From TMP-24 sp046348855 (GTDB lineage Bacteria; Pseudomonadota; Alphaproteobacteria; Rhodobacterales; Rhodobacteraceae), in NCBI GenBank assembly GCA_046348855.1, contig JAXMDK010000012.1, positions 1 to 64,000 of the forward strand: DNA of 64,000 nucleotides, written 5' to 3'. The notes under the pieces were generated by a model. That model saw only the letters and a program-made list of their open reading frames with translations, was not told the DNA's origin and searched no databases. Within the stretch, counting starts at the first letter, position 1; every line of letters starts with the position of its first letter. Both the position numbers and the translations under genes were made by a program. Positions 15,933 through 23,792 of the stretch are shown piece by piece.

Positions 15933-16388
15933 ATGAACAGAAATGTTGCCATCGCGCTGGTAATCGCCATTCTGGCGGCCGGCGGATACTGGTATTACAG
16001 CGGGCAGAAACCGGCGATGGAACAGCCGGCAGCCTCGACCTCGACCGAAGCTTCGACGGCCGCGAGCACCGCGACCGAAGCGTCGACCGCGTCGAGCACC
16101 GCTTCGTCGACCGACACCTCGACCGCATCGAGCACGGCTTCGTCGACCGACACCTCGACCGCGTCGAGCACCGCGTCGTCGACGGCTGCTGCTCCGGCTT
16201 CCTCGATCGCGGCCGACCTGCTCGACCCGACCAAGTTCGACGCCGACAAGCTGAACGCCGCGATCGATGCGACCTCGCTTGACGCCGCGACCAAGACCAC
16301 GCTGAAGACCGCCGTCACCGCCGCCAAGGACAACCCGGCAGCGGTCCAGACCGCGATCGACGCGGTCAAGAAGGCGCTTGGCATGTAA
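15933..16388 (+). CDS. Membrane-anchored Ser/Thr/Ala-repeat protein, unknown function
   Basis: 151 residues from ATG 15933 (AAGGA 7 nt upstream). One N-terminal membrane helix (VAIALVIAILAAGGYWYY) is followed by a disordered spacer of about 70 residues of Ser, Thr and Ala, then a helical C-terminal domain (LDPTKFDADKLNAAIDATSLDAATKTTLKTAV...). The spacer contains a tandem 12-residue unit TASSTASSTDTS, encoded by 36-nt DNA repeats at 16085-16120, 16121-16156 and a partial third. I do not recognise the family. Topology suggests a periplasmic domain on a flexible stalk. Confidence 0.75.
   Translation: MNRNVAIALVIAILAAGGYWYYSGQKPAMEQPAASTSTEASTAASTATEASTASSTASSTDTSTASSTASSTDTSTASSTASSTAAAPASSIAADLLDPTKFDADKLNAAIDATSLDAATKTTLKTAVTAAKDNPAAVQTAIDAVKKALGM
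16085..16183 (+). repeat. 36-nt tandem repeat inside the Ser/Thr-repeat gene
   Basis: Two complete near-identical 36-nt units and a 27-nt partial one keep the reading frame and encode TASSTASSTDTS-type repeats. Such arrays can change copy number by slippage without frameshift. Confidence 0.85.
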
Positions 16389-16448
16389 GATCCGGCCCCC
16401 GGGCCAGACAAAACCGCGCTGTAGCTTGCGGGGGGGTTTTTTTGTTTT

Positions 16449-16471
16449 GGGGGGGGGGGGGTGTGGGGGGG
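16449..16471 (+). repeat. Poly-G tract (G-quadruplex candidate)
   Basis: A run of 13 G (16449-16461), TGT, then 7 G (16465-16471), preceded by 7 G at about 16429 and followed by GGGG at about 16476. Four G runs within 50 nt could fold into a G-quadruplex. Such runs are also prone to length variation and sequencing error. Confidence 0.7.
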
Positions 16472-16530
16472 CTCTGGGGCGCGGCCGGGCGAGATCGCAG
16501 CCGTATCAATCGGACTGTGCAACACCGACT

Positions 16531-16845
16531 AAGCGTGAGGCCGTCGCCTCGCGCGCTTGGCGGTCGGTTGCAGCTTGCCCCGGGCCATGCTCCCGAAGCA
16601 CTGCCAGCGCCCGCCCATCGGGCAGCGAGCGCTTCGCACCCGCCTAGGCAGGCGCCGTCCGTGCCCAACGGCTCGGAACAGTGGCATCCCCCTTGGCCTG
16701 CGCTCGCGCTCCGGCCAACGGACCGGGAGACGCGCCACCGGCGCGTCACCTGATCGGTCCGGGCAGTGAGGACTGACCTGCGATGGTTCGGATGACCTGA
16801 TATTGCTCCAAGCGGCCTTACAGCGCGCGGCGATGCCTCACGCTT
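16531..16845. mobile_element. MITE-like element bounded by imperfect inverted repeats
   Basis: AAGCGTGAGGC at 16531-16541 recurs inverted at 16835-16845. The match extends inward with gaps (GTCGCC-TCGCGCGC against ATCGCCG-CGCGC), giving terminal repeats of about 24 nt. The 315-bp interior is non-coding. No clear target-site duplication is visible, so identification as a non-autonomous transposable element is tentative. Confidence 0.4.
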
Positions 16846-16878
16846 GTCCAGCGGGGCAAGCCCCGTGGTCCTGTGCCC

Positions 16879-17694
16879 CTAGATCCCGTCGCCGACGAAG
16901 GCCTTTTCCACCACATATTCCAGTGGCTCGGAATTGGCGCCTTCGTGCAGGCCGAATTTCTCCAGCACCGCCTTCACATCGTGGTTGAACGCCAGCGAGC
17001 CGCAGACCATCGCCCGGTCGCTTTCGGGGTCCATCGGCGGCAGGTCGAGGTCGGCGAAGACCTTGCCCGAGGTCAGGTTGTCGGTGATGCGGCCCATGCG
17101 GGGCGAGGTTTCGCGGGTGGTCGTCGGATAGTAAAGCAGCTTGCCCGCCGCCAGTTCGCCGATCAGCGGATCGTCCTGCAGGCTTTCCACCAGCTGGCGG
17201 CCATATTCCAGTTCGGCCACCTCGCGGCAGGTGTGCATCATGATGACGCGGTCGTATTTCTCGTAGGTCTCGGGGTCGCGCATCAGGCTGGCGAAGGGGG
17301 CGATGCCGGTGCCGGTGGCCAGGAACCACAGCCGGTCGCCGGGCAGAAGCGCGTCATGGACCAGCGTGCCGACCGGCTTGGGGCGCAGGATGATCTGGTC
17401 GCCGGGCTGGATGTGCTGAAGCTTCGAGGTCAGGGGCCCGTTCGGCACCTTGATCGAATAGAATTCCAGTTCCTCGTCCCACGACGGCGAGGCAATGGAA
17501 TAGGCACGCAAGAGCGGTTTGCCGTTGTCGCCCAGAAGCCCGATCATCACGAACTCGCCCGACCGGAAGCGCAGCGACTTCGGCCGGGTGACGCGGAAGG
17601 AAAACAGCCGGTCGGTCCAGTGGCGCACGAAGGTGACGGTCTGGGCGTCGGGCAAGGTGATCGCGGCGGGGGCGGCGGGGGAAATCTGGTTCAC
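16879..17694 (-). CDS. fpr: Ferredoxin--NADP(+) reductase
   Basis: 271 residues starting at GTG 17694 (GAGG 8 nt upstream; residues N-terminal to this in the open frame do not look like the family). FAD-binding motif RAYSIASPSW, then the nucleotide-binding TGTGIAPFASLMRDPETYEKYD and MVCGSLAFNHDV, with the C-terminal EYVVEKAFVGD. This is the bacterial subclass-I Fpr type, exchanging electrons between NADPH and ferredoxin/flavodoxin. Its position directly downstream of the sulfite-reductase cluster suggests it supplies reducing power to CysI. A CRP/FNR-like box lies about 150 nt upstream. Confidence 0.93.
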   Translation of the reverse strand: MNQISPAAPAAITLPDAQTVTFVRHWTDRLFSFRVTRPKSLRFRSGEFVMIGLLGDNGKPLLRAYSIASPSWDEELEFYSIKVPNGPLTSKLQHIQPGDQIILRPKPVGTLVHDALLPGDRLWFLATGTGIAPFASLMRDPETYEKYDRVIMMHTCREVAELEYGRQLVESLQDDPLIGELAAGKLLYYPTTTRETSPRMGRITDNLTSGKVFADLDLPPMDPESDRAMVCGSLAFNHDVKAVLEKFGLHEGANSEPLEYVVEKAFVGDGI

Positions 17695-17842
17695 GGGGGT
17701 AGCCTCGGATGATGGGTCGGCAGACCCGGGCAGGGGTTGGCAAAGGCGCGCGGCCGGGCTGGCGGCGGGCAAGATTCAGTCAGGGCAAGGCAAGGGGCCG
17801 CGCCATCAGTCTACAGTCTGGCGGCCCGTGCCGGAAGCCGCC

Positions 17843-17856
17843 TTGATCCAGGTCAG
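17843..17856. promoter_or_regulatory. CRP/FNR-like box upstream of fpr
   Basis: TTGATCCAGGTCAG has a perfect TTGAT left arm and a GTCAG right arm (two mismatches to TTGAT-N4-ATCAA). It overlaps the stop codon of the DUF934 gene, about 150 nt upstream of the fpr start, leaving room for a promoter in the 158-nt gap. Confidence 0.3.
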
Positions 17857-18224
17857 GCCCGCAGCCGCGAGCGATAGTCGTTGGCCTTCCAGTCGGCGCG
17901 GAACCGCCATTGGTCGGCCGGCTGGCGGGCGGCCAGGTCGTCGCTGATCTCGATCTCGTCGAAACCGGCGCGGCGGGCCATCGTATACTGGTCGGCGATC
18001 ACGTGGCCGCCGGCGCGCAGCCGGCCCTGGAAGCCGCCGGTGCGCAGGTGGCGGGCAAGCGTGAAGCCCCGCCCGTCGGAAAAGGCCGGGAAGGCCACGA
18101 TCACCAGTTCGGCGCCGGCCACGTCTGGCAGGGCGTCGGGGCGGGTGTCCGAGGCGATCTCGACGATGCGGGTGCCGGCAAAGTCCTCGGGGTGAAAGCC
18201 GTCGTCGCGCACGATCACGCTCAT
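17853..18224 (-). CDS. DUF934 domain-containing protein of the sulfite-reduction cluster
   Basis: 123 residues from ATG 18224, which overlaps the cysH stop (ATGA). DUF934 features are LVIVAFPAFSDGRGFTLARHLRTGGFQGRLRAGGHVIADQYTMARRAGFDEIEI. The family is found almost only beside cysI/cysH and is taken to assist sulfite reduction; the exact role is not settled. Confidence 0.9.
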   Translation of the reverse strand: MSVIVRDDGFHPEDFAGTRIVEIASDTRPDALPDVAGAELVIVAFPAFSDGRGFTLARHLRTGGFQGRLRAGGHVIADQYTMARRAGFDEIEISDDLAARQPADQWRFRADWKANDYRSRLRA

Positions 18225-18997
18225 GCCACGTTCTCCTTCAGGGCTGCCGCCTCGGCCTCGGCGGCGGGCAGGGGCCCGCGCACGGCGCGGCCGCCGACGA
18301 AATGGATGCCGCATTCGACCTTGCCCTGGCCGCGCCAGCGGCCCGAGCGGGGGTCTTCGCCCTCGGCCACCGGGCTGGTGCAGGGGGCGCAGCCGATCGA
18401 GGGATAACCCTTGGCCACCAAGGGATGGCGCGGCAGGCGGTTGTTGACGATGTAGTCCTCCAGGTCCTCGCGGCCCCAGTGGGCCAGCGGGTTGACCTTC
18501 AGCCGCTTGCCTTCCTCGTTTTCGAAGAAGTCGAGCGCGGCGCGGGTCGCGGCCTGGAACCGCTTCCGGCCGGTGATCCAGCCGTCGAAGCCCGACAGGG
18601 CGCGTTCCAGCGGCACCACCTTGCGCAGGTTGCAGCAGGCGTCGGTGTTGAACTGGTGCAGCGTGCCGTCGGGGTCTTCGAATTCGGTGTCGCGGCGGTC
18701 GGCGCGGATCAGGCGGATGTCGGTCAGGTTCAGCTTGTCGGCCAGCTCGCGCTGGTAGTCGAGCGTTTCCGGGAACAGCATCTGCGTGTCGATGAAGATC
18801 ACCGGCGTATGCGGCGCGATGACCGAGACGAGATGGAGAAGCACCACCGATTCCGCCCCGAAGGACGAAACCAGCGCCAGCTTGCCCACCTCGGGGTCGT
18901 GCAGCGCGCGTTCCAGAACCGCCGTCGCCGAGTGATGACGATAGCGGTCGTTGAGCCCGGCGATGCGATCGTCGAGGCCGGCAAGATCAAGCGGCAT
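18221..18997 (-). CDS. cysH: Phosphoadenylyl-/adenylyl-sulfate reductase
   Basis: 258 residues. SSFGAESVVLLHL is the PP-loop for the nucleotide; Cys121-Cys122 (ACCNLRKVVPL) and Cys203/Cys206 (SIGCAPCTSP) are the four [4Fe-4S] ligands that mark the APS-reducing, iron-sulfur type of CysH. KVECGIH near the C-terminus holds the catalytic Cys. It makes sulfite from (P)APS with thioredoxin as donor. It overlaps cysI by 11 nt and the DUF934 gene by 4 nt. Confidence 0.95.
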   Translation of the reverse strand: MPLDLAGLDDRIAGLNDRYRHHSATAVLERALHDPEVGKLALVSSFGAESVVLLHLVSVIAPHTPVIFIDTQMLFPETLDYQRELADKLNLTDIRLIRADRRDTEFEDPDGTLHQFNTDACCNLRKVVPLERALSGFDGWITGRKRFQAATRAALDFFENEEGKRLKVNPLAHWGREDLEDYIVNNRLPRHPLVAKGYPSIGCAPCTSPVAEGEDPRSGRWRGQGKVECGIHFVGGRAVRGPLPAAEAEAAALKENVA

Positions 18998-20657
18998 CGC
19001 GTTCGGCCTCTTCGGGGTAGAGCGCGGCCTTGAACGGTGCGGGGCCGAGCCGGCGGAAAGCGTCGATGAAGCTTTCGCCGCGGTCGGTGCGCACCGCCAG
19101 ATAGGCGCGCATCAGCCGTTCGATGGCGGGCACCACCTGGTCATAGGCAAAGCCGGGACCGACCTTGTCGCCGATGGCGGCCTTTTCGGTGTGGTCGCCG
19201 CCAAGGGTGATCTGGTAGTTTTCCACCCCGGCGCGGTCCAGCCCGAGAATGCCGACATGGCCGACATGGTGATGGCCGCAGGCATTGATGCAGCCCGAGA
19301 TCTTGATCTTGATCTGGCCGATCTCCTCCTCCAGCCCGATGGCACGGAAATGGGTGGCGATCTGCTGGGCGATCGGGATCGAGCGGGCCGTGGCCAGCGA
19401 GCAGTAATCCATCCCCGGGCAGGCGATGATGTCGGAAATCAGCCCGGCGTTGGCGGTGGCCAGGTCCTCGGTCTTCAGCGCGGCATGCAGCGCCGGCAGG
19501 TCGGACTTGTGGACATGCGGCAGGATGACGTTCTGTTCGTGGCTGATCCTCAGCTCGCCAAAGCTGTAGCGGTCGGCAAGGTCCGCCAGAAGCCGCATCT
19601 GCGCGGCCGAGGCATTGCCCGGCGTTTCCCCGTGGGCCTTGAGCGAGACGGTGACGATGGCGTAGCCCGGCGCCCGGTGGGCGGCCAGGTTGGTGTCGGT
19701 CCAGGCGCGGAACACCGGATCGACGGCGCGGGCTGCATCGAAGGCGCCGACCGGCGCGTCGCGGAAGGTGGGGGGCGCGAACTGGGCCTCGATCCCGGCC
19801 AGAACCTCCTGGTCGACGCCGCTGAATTCGCCGCGGACCTGTTCAAAGCGGGCTTCGACCGCATCGCGGAAGGCCTCGATGCCGTTTTCGAAGACGGTGA
19901 TCTTGATGCGCGCCTTGAACTTGTTGTCGCGCCGGCCCATGACGTTGTAGGTCGACACGATGGCTTCGAGATAGGGCAGCAGGTCTTCCTTCTTCAGGAA
20001 CGGGCGGATCACCTGAGCGACCATCGGCGTGCGGCCGAGACCGCCGCCCACCAGCACCTCGTAGCCGATCTGGCCCGACCCGCCGCGCACGATCCTGAGG
20101 CCGATGTCGTGCGACTTCACCACCGCGCGGTCGTTGGGCGAGCCGGTGATGCCGATCTTGAACTTGCGCGGCAGGAACTGGAATTCCGGGTGATCGGTCG
20201 ACCATTGGCGGATCAGCTCGGCCACCGGGCGCGGGTCCGCGATCTCGTCGGCGGCAGCGCCGGCGAAATGGTCGGCGGTCACGTTGCGGATGGTGTTGCC
20301 CGAGGTCTGGATCGAATGCATGTGCACGTCGGCCAGCGCGTCGAGGATGTCGGGCACGTCGGGCAGCTTCGGCCAGTTGAACTGGATGTTCTGGCGGGTG
20401 GTGAAATGGCCATAGCCCTTGTCCCAGCGTTCGGCGATCATCGCCAGCTGGCGCAGTTGTGTGGTCGACAGCGTGCCGTAGGGAATGGCGATGCGCAGCA
20501 TGTAGGCGTGAAGCTGCAGGTAGAGGCCGTTCATCAGCCTGAGCGGGCGGAATTCGTCCTCGGTCAGCGACCCGTCGATGCGCCGTTCCACCTGGCCGCG
20601 GAACTGGGCGGCGCGGCGGCGGACGAAGGCCTCGTCGAAATCGGCATACTTATACAT
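18987..20657 (-). CDS. cysI: Sulfite (nitrite) reductase, siroheme hemoprotein
   Basis: 556 residues from ATG 20657, selected by AGGAGG 6 nt upstream. Residues near the middle show IACPGMDYC and the C-terminal half shows KISGCINACGHHHVGHVGILG, the cysteine clusters that bind siroheme-linked [4Fe-4S]. Two ferredoxin-like half domains (LRIAIPYGTLSTTQLRQLAMIAERW; TRQNIQFNWPKLPDVPDIL) fit the family. It reduces sulfite to sulfide for cysteine synthesis. The siroheme synthase gene (cysG), often first in this operon in relatives, is absent from the window. Confidence 0.94.
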   Translation of the reverse strand: MYKYADFDEAFVRRRAAQFRGQVERRIDGSLTEDEFRPLRLMNGLYLQLHAYMLRIAIPYGTLSTTQLRQLAMIAERWDKGYGHFTTRQNIQFNWPKLPDVPDILDALADVHMHSIQTSGNTIRNVTADHFAGAAADEIADPRPVAELIRQWSTDHPEFQFLPRKFKIGITGSPNDRAVVKSHDIGLRIVRGGSGQIGYEVLVGGGLGRTPMVAQVIRPFLKKEDLLPYLEAIVSTYNVMGRRDNKFKARIKITVFENGIEAFRDAVEARFEQVRGEFSGVDQEVLAGIEAQFAPPTFRDAPVGAFDAARAVDPVFRAWTDTNLAAHRAPGYAIVTVSLKAHGETPGNASAAQMRLLADLADRYSFGELRISHEQNVILPHVHKSDLPALHAALKTEDLATANAGLISDIIACPGMDYCSLATARSIPIAQQIATHFRAIGLEEEIGQIKIKISGCINACGHHHVGHVGILGLDRAGVENYQITLGGDHTEKAAIGDKVGPGFAYDQVVPAIERLMRAYLAVRTDRGESFIDAFRRLGPAPFKAALYPEEAERDAA

Positions 20658-20955
20658 GCGCGGCCTCCTGCTTGCCGTGGGCATAGTTCGACGGGCCGCG
20701 GGTGCGGAAGACTTCGCGGAAATGGATGGGCTCGGGTCCGCGGGAGCCGCGCCGCGCGTCGGCCAGATAGGCGCCGACCACCACCTGCTTCTGCCGCTCG
20801 GCCAGAAGCAGCCGCAGCTGGGCTTGGGCCTCGTCCTCGATCAGCTCGGCCTCGTGGTGGTGACGCGACCAGCGGTCGTCGGCGGTCAGATAGACGGCGT
20901 CGCCTTCCAGCAGCGCGTTGGCGGTGACGACCTTGGGGGTGAACTGGCGGGCCAT
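20650..20955 (-). CDS. DUF2849 domain-containing protein
   Basis: 101 residues, first gene of the sulfite-reduction cluster, overlapping cysI by 8 nt. FTPKVVTANALLEGDAVYLTADDRW and EPIHFREVFRTRGPSNY are typical of DUF2849, a short family confined mainly to alphaproteobacterial cysI neighbourhoods. Molecular role is unknown; a link to sulfite reductase is inferred from this context. Confidence 0.88.
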   Translation of the reverse strand: MARQFTPKVVTANALLEGDAVYLTADDRWSRHHHEAELIEDEAQAQLRLLLAERQKQVVVGAYLADARRGSRGPEPIHFREVFRTRGPSNYAHGKQEAAHV

Positions 20956-20984
20956 GACAGAATCCGGGTTGCGGGTGATGACTG

Positions 20985-21002
20985 CAATATAGGAAATTTT
21001 CC
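20985..21002. promoter_or_regulatory. Palindrome and -10 candidate in the cys/Lrp divergent region
   Basis: GGAAA-T-TTTCC at 20992-21002 lies in the 141-bp gap between the cys cluster and the divergent Lrp-type gene. On the minus strand it directly precedes TATATT (20990-20985), a plausible -10 for the cys cluster, so a bound regulator would overlap the promoter. Confidence 0.4.
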
Positions 21003-21096
21003 CAGATTCGCGCCAGTCTCCCCTTGCAGATAAGGACGAATGTTTTGTATTTTGTCGCCCGTGGAACCCGTGTCTTGAAAATCGAGGGAAAAGCGA

Positions 21097-21558
21097 ATGA
21101 CCGTCCGCCTGGATGAGATCGACCGGAAAATCCTTGGCGAATTGCAGGAGGATGCCAGCCAGTCGCTGGACGAGATCGCCCGCAAGGTCGGCAGTTCCAA
21201 GACCCCGGTGTGGAACCGCATCCGCAAGATGAAGGAAGCCGGGATCATCGGCCGGCAGACGGCGATCCTCGACCCCGAGGCGCTGGGGCTGGAGGCCTGT
21301 TTCTTCGTGCTGATCCGCACCAGCGAACACGAGGCCGAATGGCAGAAGAAGTTCCTGAAAACGCTGCGGGAAAGGCCCGAGGTACTGGAGGCGCACCGGC
21401 TGGCCGGCGACATCGACTATATCCTCAAGGTTCGGGTGAAGAATGCGCGGGCCTATGACACGTTCTACCAGGCACTGATCGCCGAGGTCAGGATCTACAA
21501 CGTGACCGCGCTCCTGAGCATGGAGGAGATCAAGTCGACGACGCTTCTGCCCCTGTGA
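21097..21558 (+). CDS. Lrp/AsnC family transcriptional regulator
   Basis: 153 residues: N-terminal HTH (LDEIDRKILGELQEDASQSLDEIARKVGSSKTPVWNRIRKMKEAGII) and C-terminal RAM effector domain (VLEAHRLAGDIDYILKVRVKNARAYDTFY ... STTLLPL). A GAGGG lies 8 nt before the ATG. It is divergent from DUF2849-cysI-cysH-DUF934, so it most likely senses a sulfur-related or other amino acid and controls that cluster and itself; this is inference from position. Confidence 0.92.
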   Translation: MTVRLDEIDRKILGELQEDASQSLDEIARKVGSSKTPVWNRIRKMKEAGIIGRQTAILDPEALGLEACFFVLIRTSEHEAEWQKKFLKTLRERPEVLEAHRLAGDIDYILKVRVKNARAYDTFYQALIAEVRIYNVTALLSMEEIKSTTLLPL

Positions 21559-21563
21559 CGGAC

Positions 21564-21615
21564 GGGAGGCCTGCCCCCCGCACCCCCCGGGATACTTTCC
21601 GACAGAAAGTGCTGG
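21564..21615. repeat. Interspersed intergenic repeat, copy A
   Basis: GGGAGGCCTGCCCCCC, a C-rich spacer, then CGGGATACTTTCCGACAG and AAAGT, six bases after the Lrp stop. Same layout as copies B, C and E: purine/pyrimidine stem followed by GGGATAYTT and a purine-rich tail. Confidence 0.6.
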
Positions 21616-21618
21616 GCG

Positions 21619-22800
21619 TCAGGCCCGGACCATCAGCCGTTCGAGCCCGTGGAAATGGTAGAGGTTCGCGTAGCGCGGCGGCTCGGCGAGCGCGAGGCGC
21701 GGGCAGCGGGCGAAGAGGATCGGCAGCGCGATCTGCATTTCCAGCCGGGCCAGGGGCGCGCCGACGCAGAAGTGGAGCCCCGCGCCGAAGGAATGGTTGG
21801 GCTTGGCCGGGCGGGCGGGGTCGAAGCGGTCGGGCTCGTCCCAGAGCGCCGGGTCGCGGTTGGCGGCGGCGAGCAGCAGGCCCACCCGGTCGCCGCGGCG
21901 GAAGGTATGGCCGGAGATTTCGGCGTCTTCATAGGCCCAGCGGGTGAAGAGGTGCAGCGGCGGGTCGTGGCGAAGGATTTCCTCGACCGTGGCCCCAACC
22001 TGGTCGGGGGCGAGTGCGGCGGGCGGGGTGCGCCGTTCGATCAGCGCCTTCACGCCGTTGCCGATGGTGTGGACGGTGGCCTCGTGACCGGCGTTCAAGA
22101 GCAGGATGCAGGTCGAGATCAGTTCGTCCGTGCTCAGCCGCTCGCCCTCCGCCTCGGCGGCGATCAGGTGGGTGATGAGGTCGTCGCCCGGCCGGTCGCG
22201 GCGGCTTTCGACATGGGCGGCGAGGAAGGCGGAAAAGCTGGCGGCGGCCTGGGCGGCGCGGTCCTCGGTCGCGCGGGTGCGGCTGGCCTGGTACATGCCG
22301 ACCATCGCGTTCGACCAGGCGAGGAGATCGTCGCCCCGGTCTTCGGGGACGCCGAGCAGGCGGGCGATGATCGTCACCGGCAGGCGGGTGGCGAAGGCCT
22401 TCAGCAGGTCGAACGGACCGTCGGGGAAGGCGTCGACCAGCTGGTGCGAGAGGGTGGCGATTTCCGGCGCCAGTGCGGCGATGCGGCGCGAGGTGAAGGC
22501 CCGCAGGACCAGGCCGCGCAGGCGGGTGTGGCGGGGCGGTTCAAGTTCCAGCATCGAATGCGCCTCGACCGCGTAGAAGGGTTCGAGGCGGGCGGGGATG
22601 GGCGCCTGGCGTTCGGCCGGCACCTCGCGGCCGAAGCGGCGGTCGCGCAGGATCGCGCCCACGGCGGCGGCCGAGGTGGCGCAGGCCATGCCGTAGTCGG
22701 TCCAGTGGAAAAGATGGCCCAGGGCGCGGGCGCGGTCGTAGAAGGCGTAGGGGTCCTGGACGAAGGCGGGGTCGGTCGGCGACTGGCTGAGGCTTTGCAT
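21619..22800 (-). CDS. Cytochrome P450
   Basis: 393 residues. The heme-ligand loop FGAGLHFCVGAPLARLE has Cys near residue 345; EILRHDPP is the ExxR-containing K helix and LLNAGHEATVHTIGNG the oxygen-activating I helix (A-G-H-E-A-T). Length and motifs fit soluble bacterial class I P450s needing ferredoxin and reductase, none of which is adjacent. Starts 4 nt after the stop of the DMT transporter gene, so the two form an operon; export of a P450 product is possible. Substrate unknown. Confidence 0.93.
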   Translation of the reverse strand: MQSLSQSPTDPAFVQDPYAFYDRARALGHLFHWTDYGMACATSAAAVGAILRDRRFGREVPAERQAPIPARLEPFYAVEAHSMLELEPPRHTRLRGLVLRAFTSRRIAALAPEIATLSHQLVDAFPDGPFDLLKAFATRLPVTIIARLLGVPEDRGDDLLAWSNAMVGMYQASRTRATEDRAAQAAASFSAFLAAHVESRRDRPGDDLITHLIAAEAEGERLSTDELISTCILLLNAGHEATVHTIGNGVKALIERRTPPAALAPDQVGATVEEILRHDPPLHLFTRWAYEDAEISGHTFRRGDRVGLLLAAANRDPALWDEPDRFDPARPAKPNHSFGAGLHFCVGAPLARLEMQIALPILFARCPRLALAEPPRYANLYHFHGLERLMVRA

Positions 22801-22804
22801 CGGG

Positions 22805-23725
22805 TCAGGTCCGGTGTATGCGGCGGGCGCGGCGCGGCAGCAGGTTCTGGGCGACCAGCACGCCGAGGCCGACGATGACCGCGCCGAGCGCCTGCATCCA
22901 GTTCCAGGGATGGCCGAGCCCGAACAGGATCAGCATCACATAGAAGGGCGCGGCGTTGATGTGAAGCGCGGCAAGGCCGATGCCGAGGCTGCCGACCGAG
23001 CGGATCCACAGCACCTGCGACAGGCCGAGGCCGCCCACCGAATAGATCAGCATCGCCACCCAGCCGGACGCGCCGATGCCGATCCAGTCGCCGGCCGTGC
23101 CGTCGGCCGCGACCTGGAGCCCCGCGGCCAGAAGCGTGCCGACGGAGGCGCCGACAAGGGTAATGGCGGTGCGGCCGATGGGCGTGAGGTCGGGAAAGGC
23201 GGTGACGGTCAGGCGCGAGCCGAGCGTGAAGACGACGACCGAGCCGAGGCAGGCCAGTGCGCCGAGGCCAAGGCCCGGCGCACCGCCGCGGCTCAGCGCG
23301 ACAAGGCCGCCGACCAGCGACAGCACCAGCCCCGCCACCAGCGCCGGGGTCAGCCGCCGCCCGTCGAGCGCCACTTCCAGCGCGATGCCGACGACCGGCA
23401 TCGAGGCCGCGACGATGGCCGTCGTGACCGGATCGCTGAGCAACTGGCCCAGCACCAGCAGGAAGGCACCGCCGCCGAAGGCAAGGGCGCCGATCAGGAG
23501 GCCGCGCCCCCAGCGGGCGCGCAGCACCGCCCGCCCGCCGTCGGCGATCCACCAGGCCGGAAACAGGGCGATGGCCGCCAGCGTCATGCGCATTGCAGTC
23601 AGGGGCAGGGGGGGCAGGGCGGCGATCAGCGGCTCGGCGGCGGGCAGGCTGGCGGCCCAGATGAACATCGAGGCCATGCACATCAGGTTGGCGGTCAGAA
23701 GCGGCTGGCGGGTCTGGTCAGGCAT
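22805..23725 (-). CDS. EamA/DMT-family transporter
   Basis: 306 residues from ATG 23725 (GGAG 5 nt upstream). About ten hydrophobic helices in two EamA repeats; the second begins near GALACLGSVVVFTLGSRL and ends at ALGAVIVGLGVLVAQNLLPRR. Such proteins usually export metabolites or amino acids. It precedes the P450 gene by 4 nt. Confidence 0.88.
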   Translation of the reverse strand: MPDQTRQPLLTANLMCMASMFIWAASLPAAEPLIAALPPLPLTAMRMTLAAIALFPAWWIADGGRAVLRARWGRGLLIGALAFGGGAFLLVLGQLLSDPVTTAIVAASMPVVGIALEVALDGRRLTPALVAGLVLSLVGGLVALSRGGAPGLGLGALACLGSVVVFTLGSRLTVTAFPDLTPIGRTAITLVGASVGTLLAAGLQVAADGTAGDWIGIGASGWVAMLIYSVGGLGLSQVLWIRSVGSLGIGLAALHINAAPFYVMLILFGLGHPWNWMQALGAVIVGLGVLVAQNLLPRRARRIHRT

Positions 23726-23792
23726 GGGTTCTCCGGCGGTCGCGCCGACTATGGCCGCACCCGGCGCCGGGCGCTGGCCTGGAAGCGACGGA

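Larger units (their letters stand above)
16389..16878. other. Gene-poor region between the repeat protein and fpr
   Basis: No convincing gene in 490 bp; short open frames here lack ribosome sites and homology. It contains a possible terminator (weak CCGC/GCGG stem followed by GGGGGGGTTTTTTT at about 16415-16443), an extreme G-rich tract (16449-16471) and an element bounded by inverted repeats (16531-16845), each listed separately. Confidence 0.7.

Noticed and set aside
16085..16183. Tandem 36-nt repeats as a possible CRISPR array
   Set aside because: No spacers, in-frame within a coding gene, and units are directly joined.
16442..16753. Open frames through the poly-G region and the MITE-like block
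   Set aside because: Start in homopolymer G, no ribosome site, no recognisable domain; treated as non-coding.
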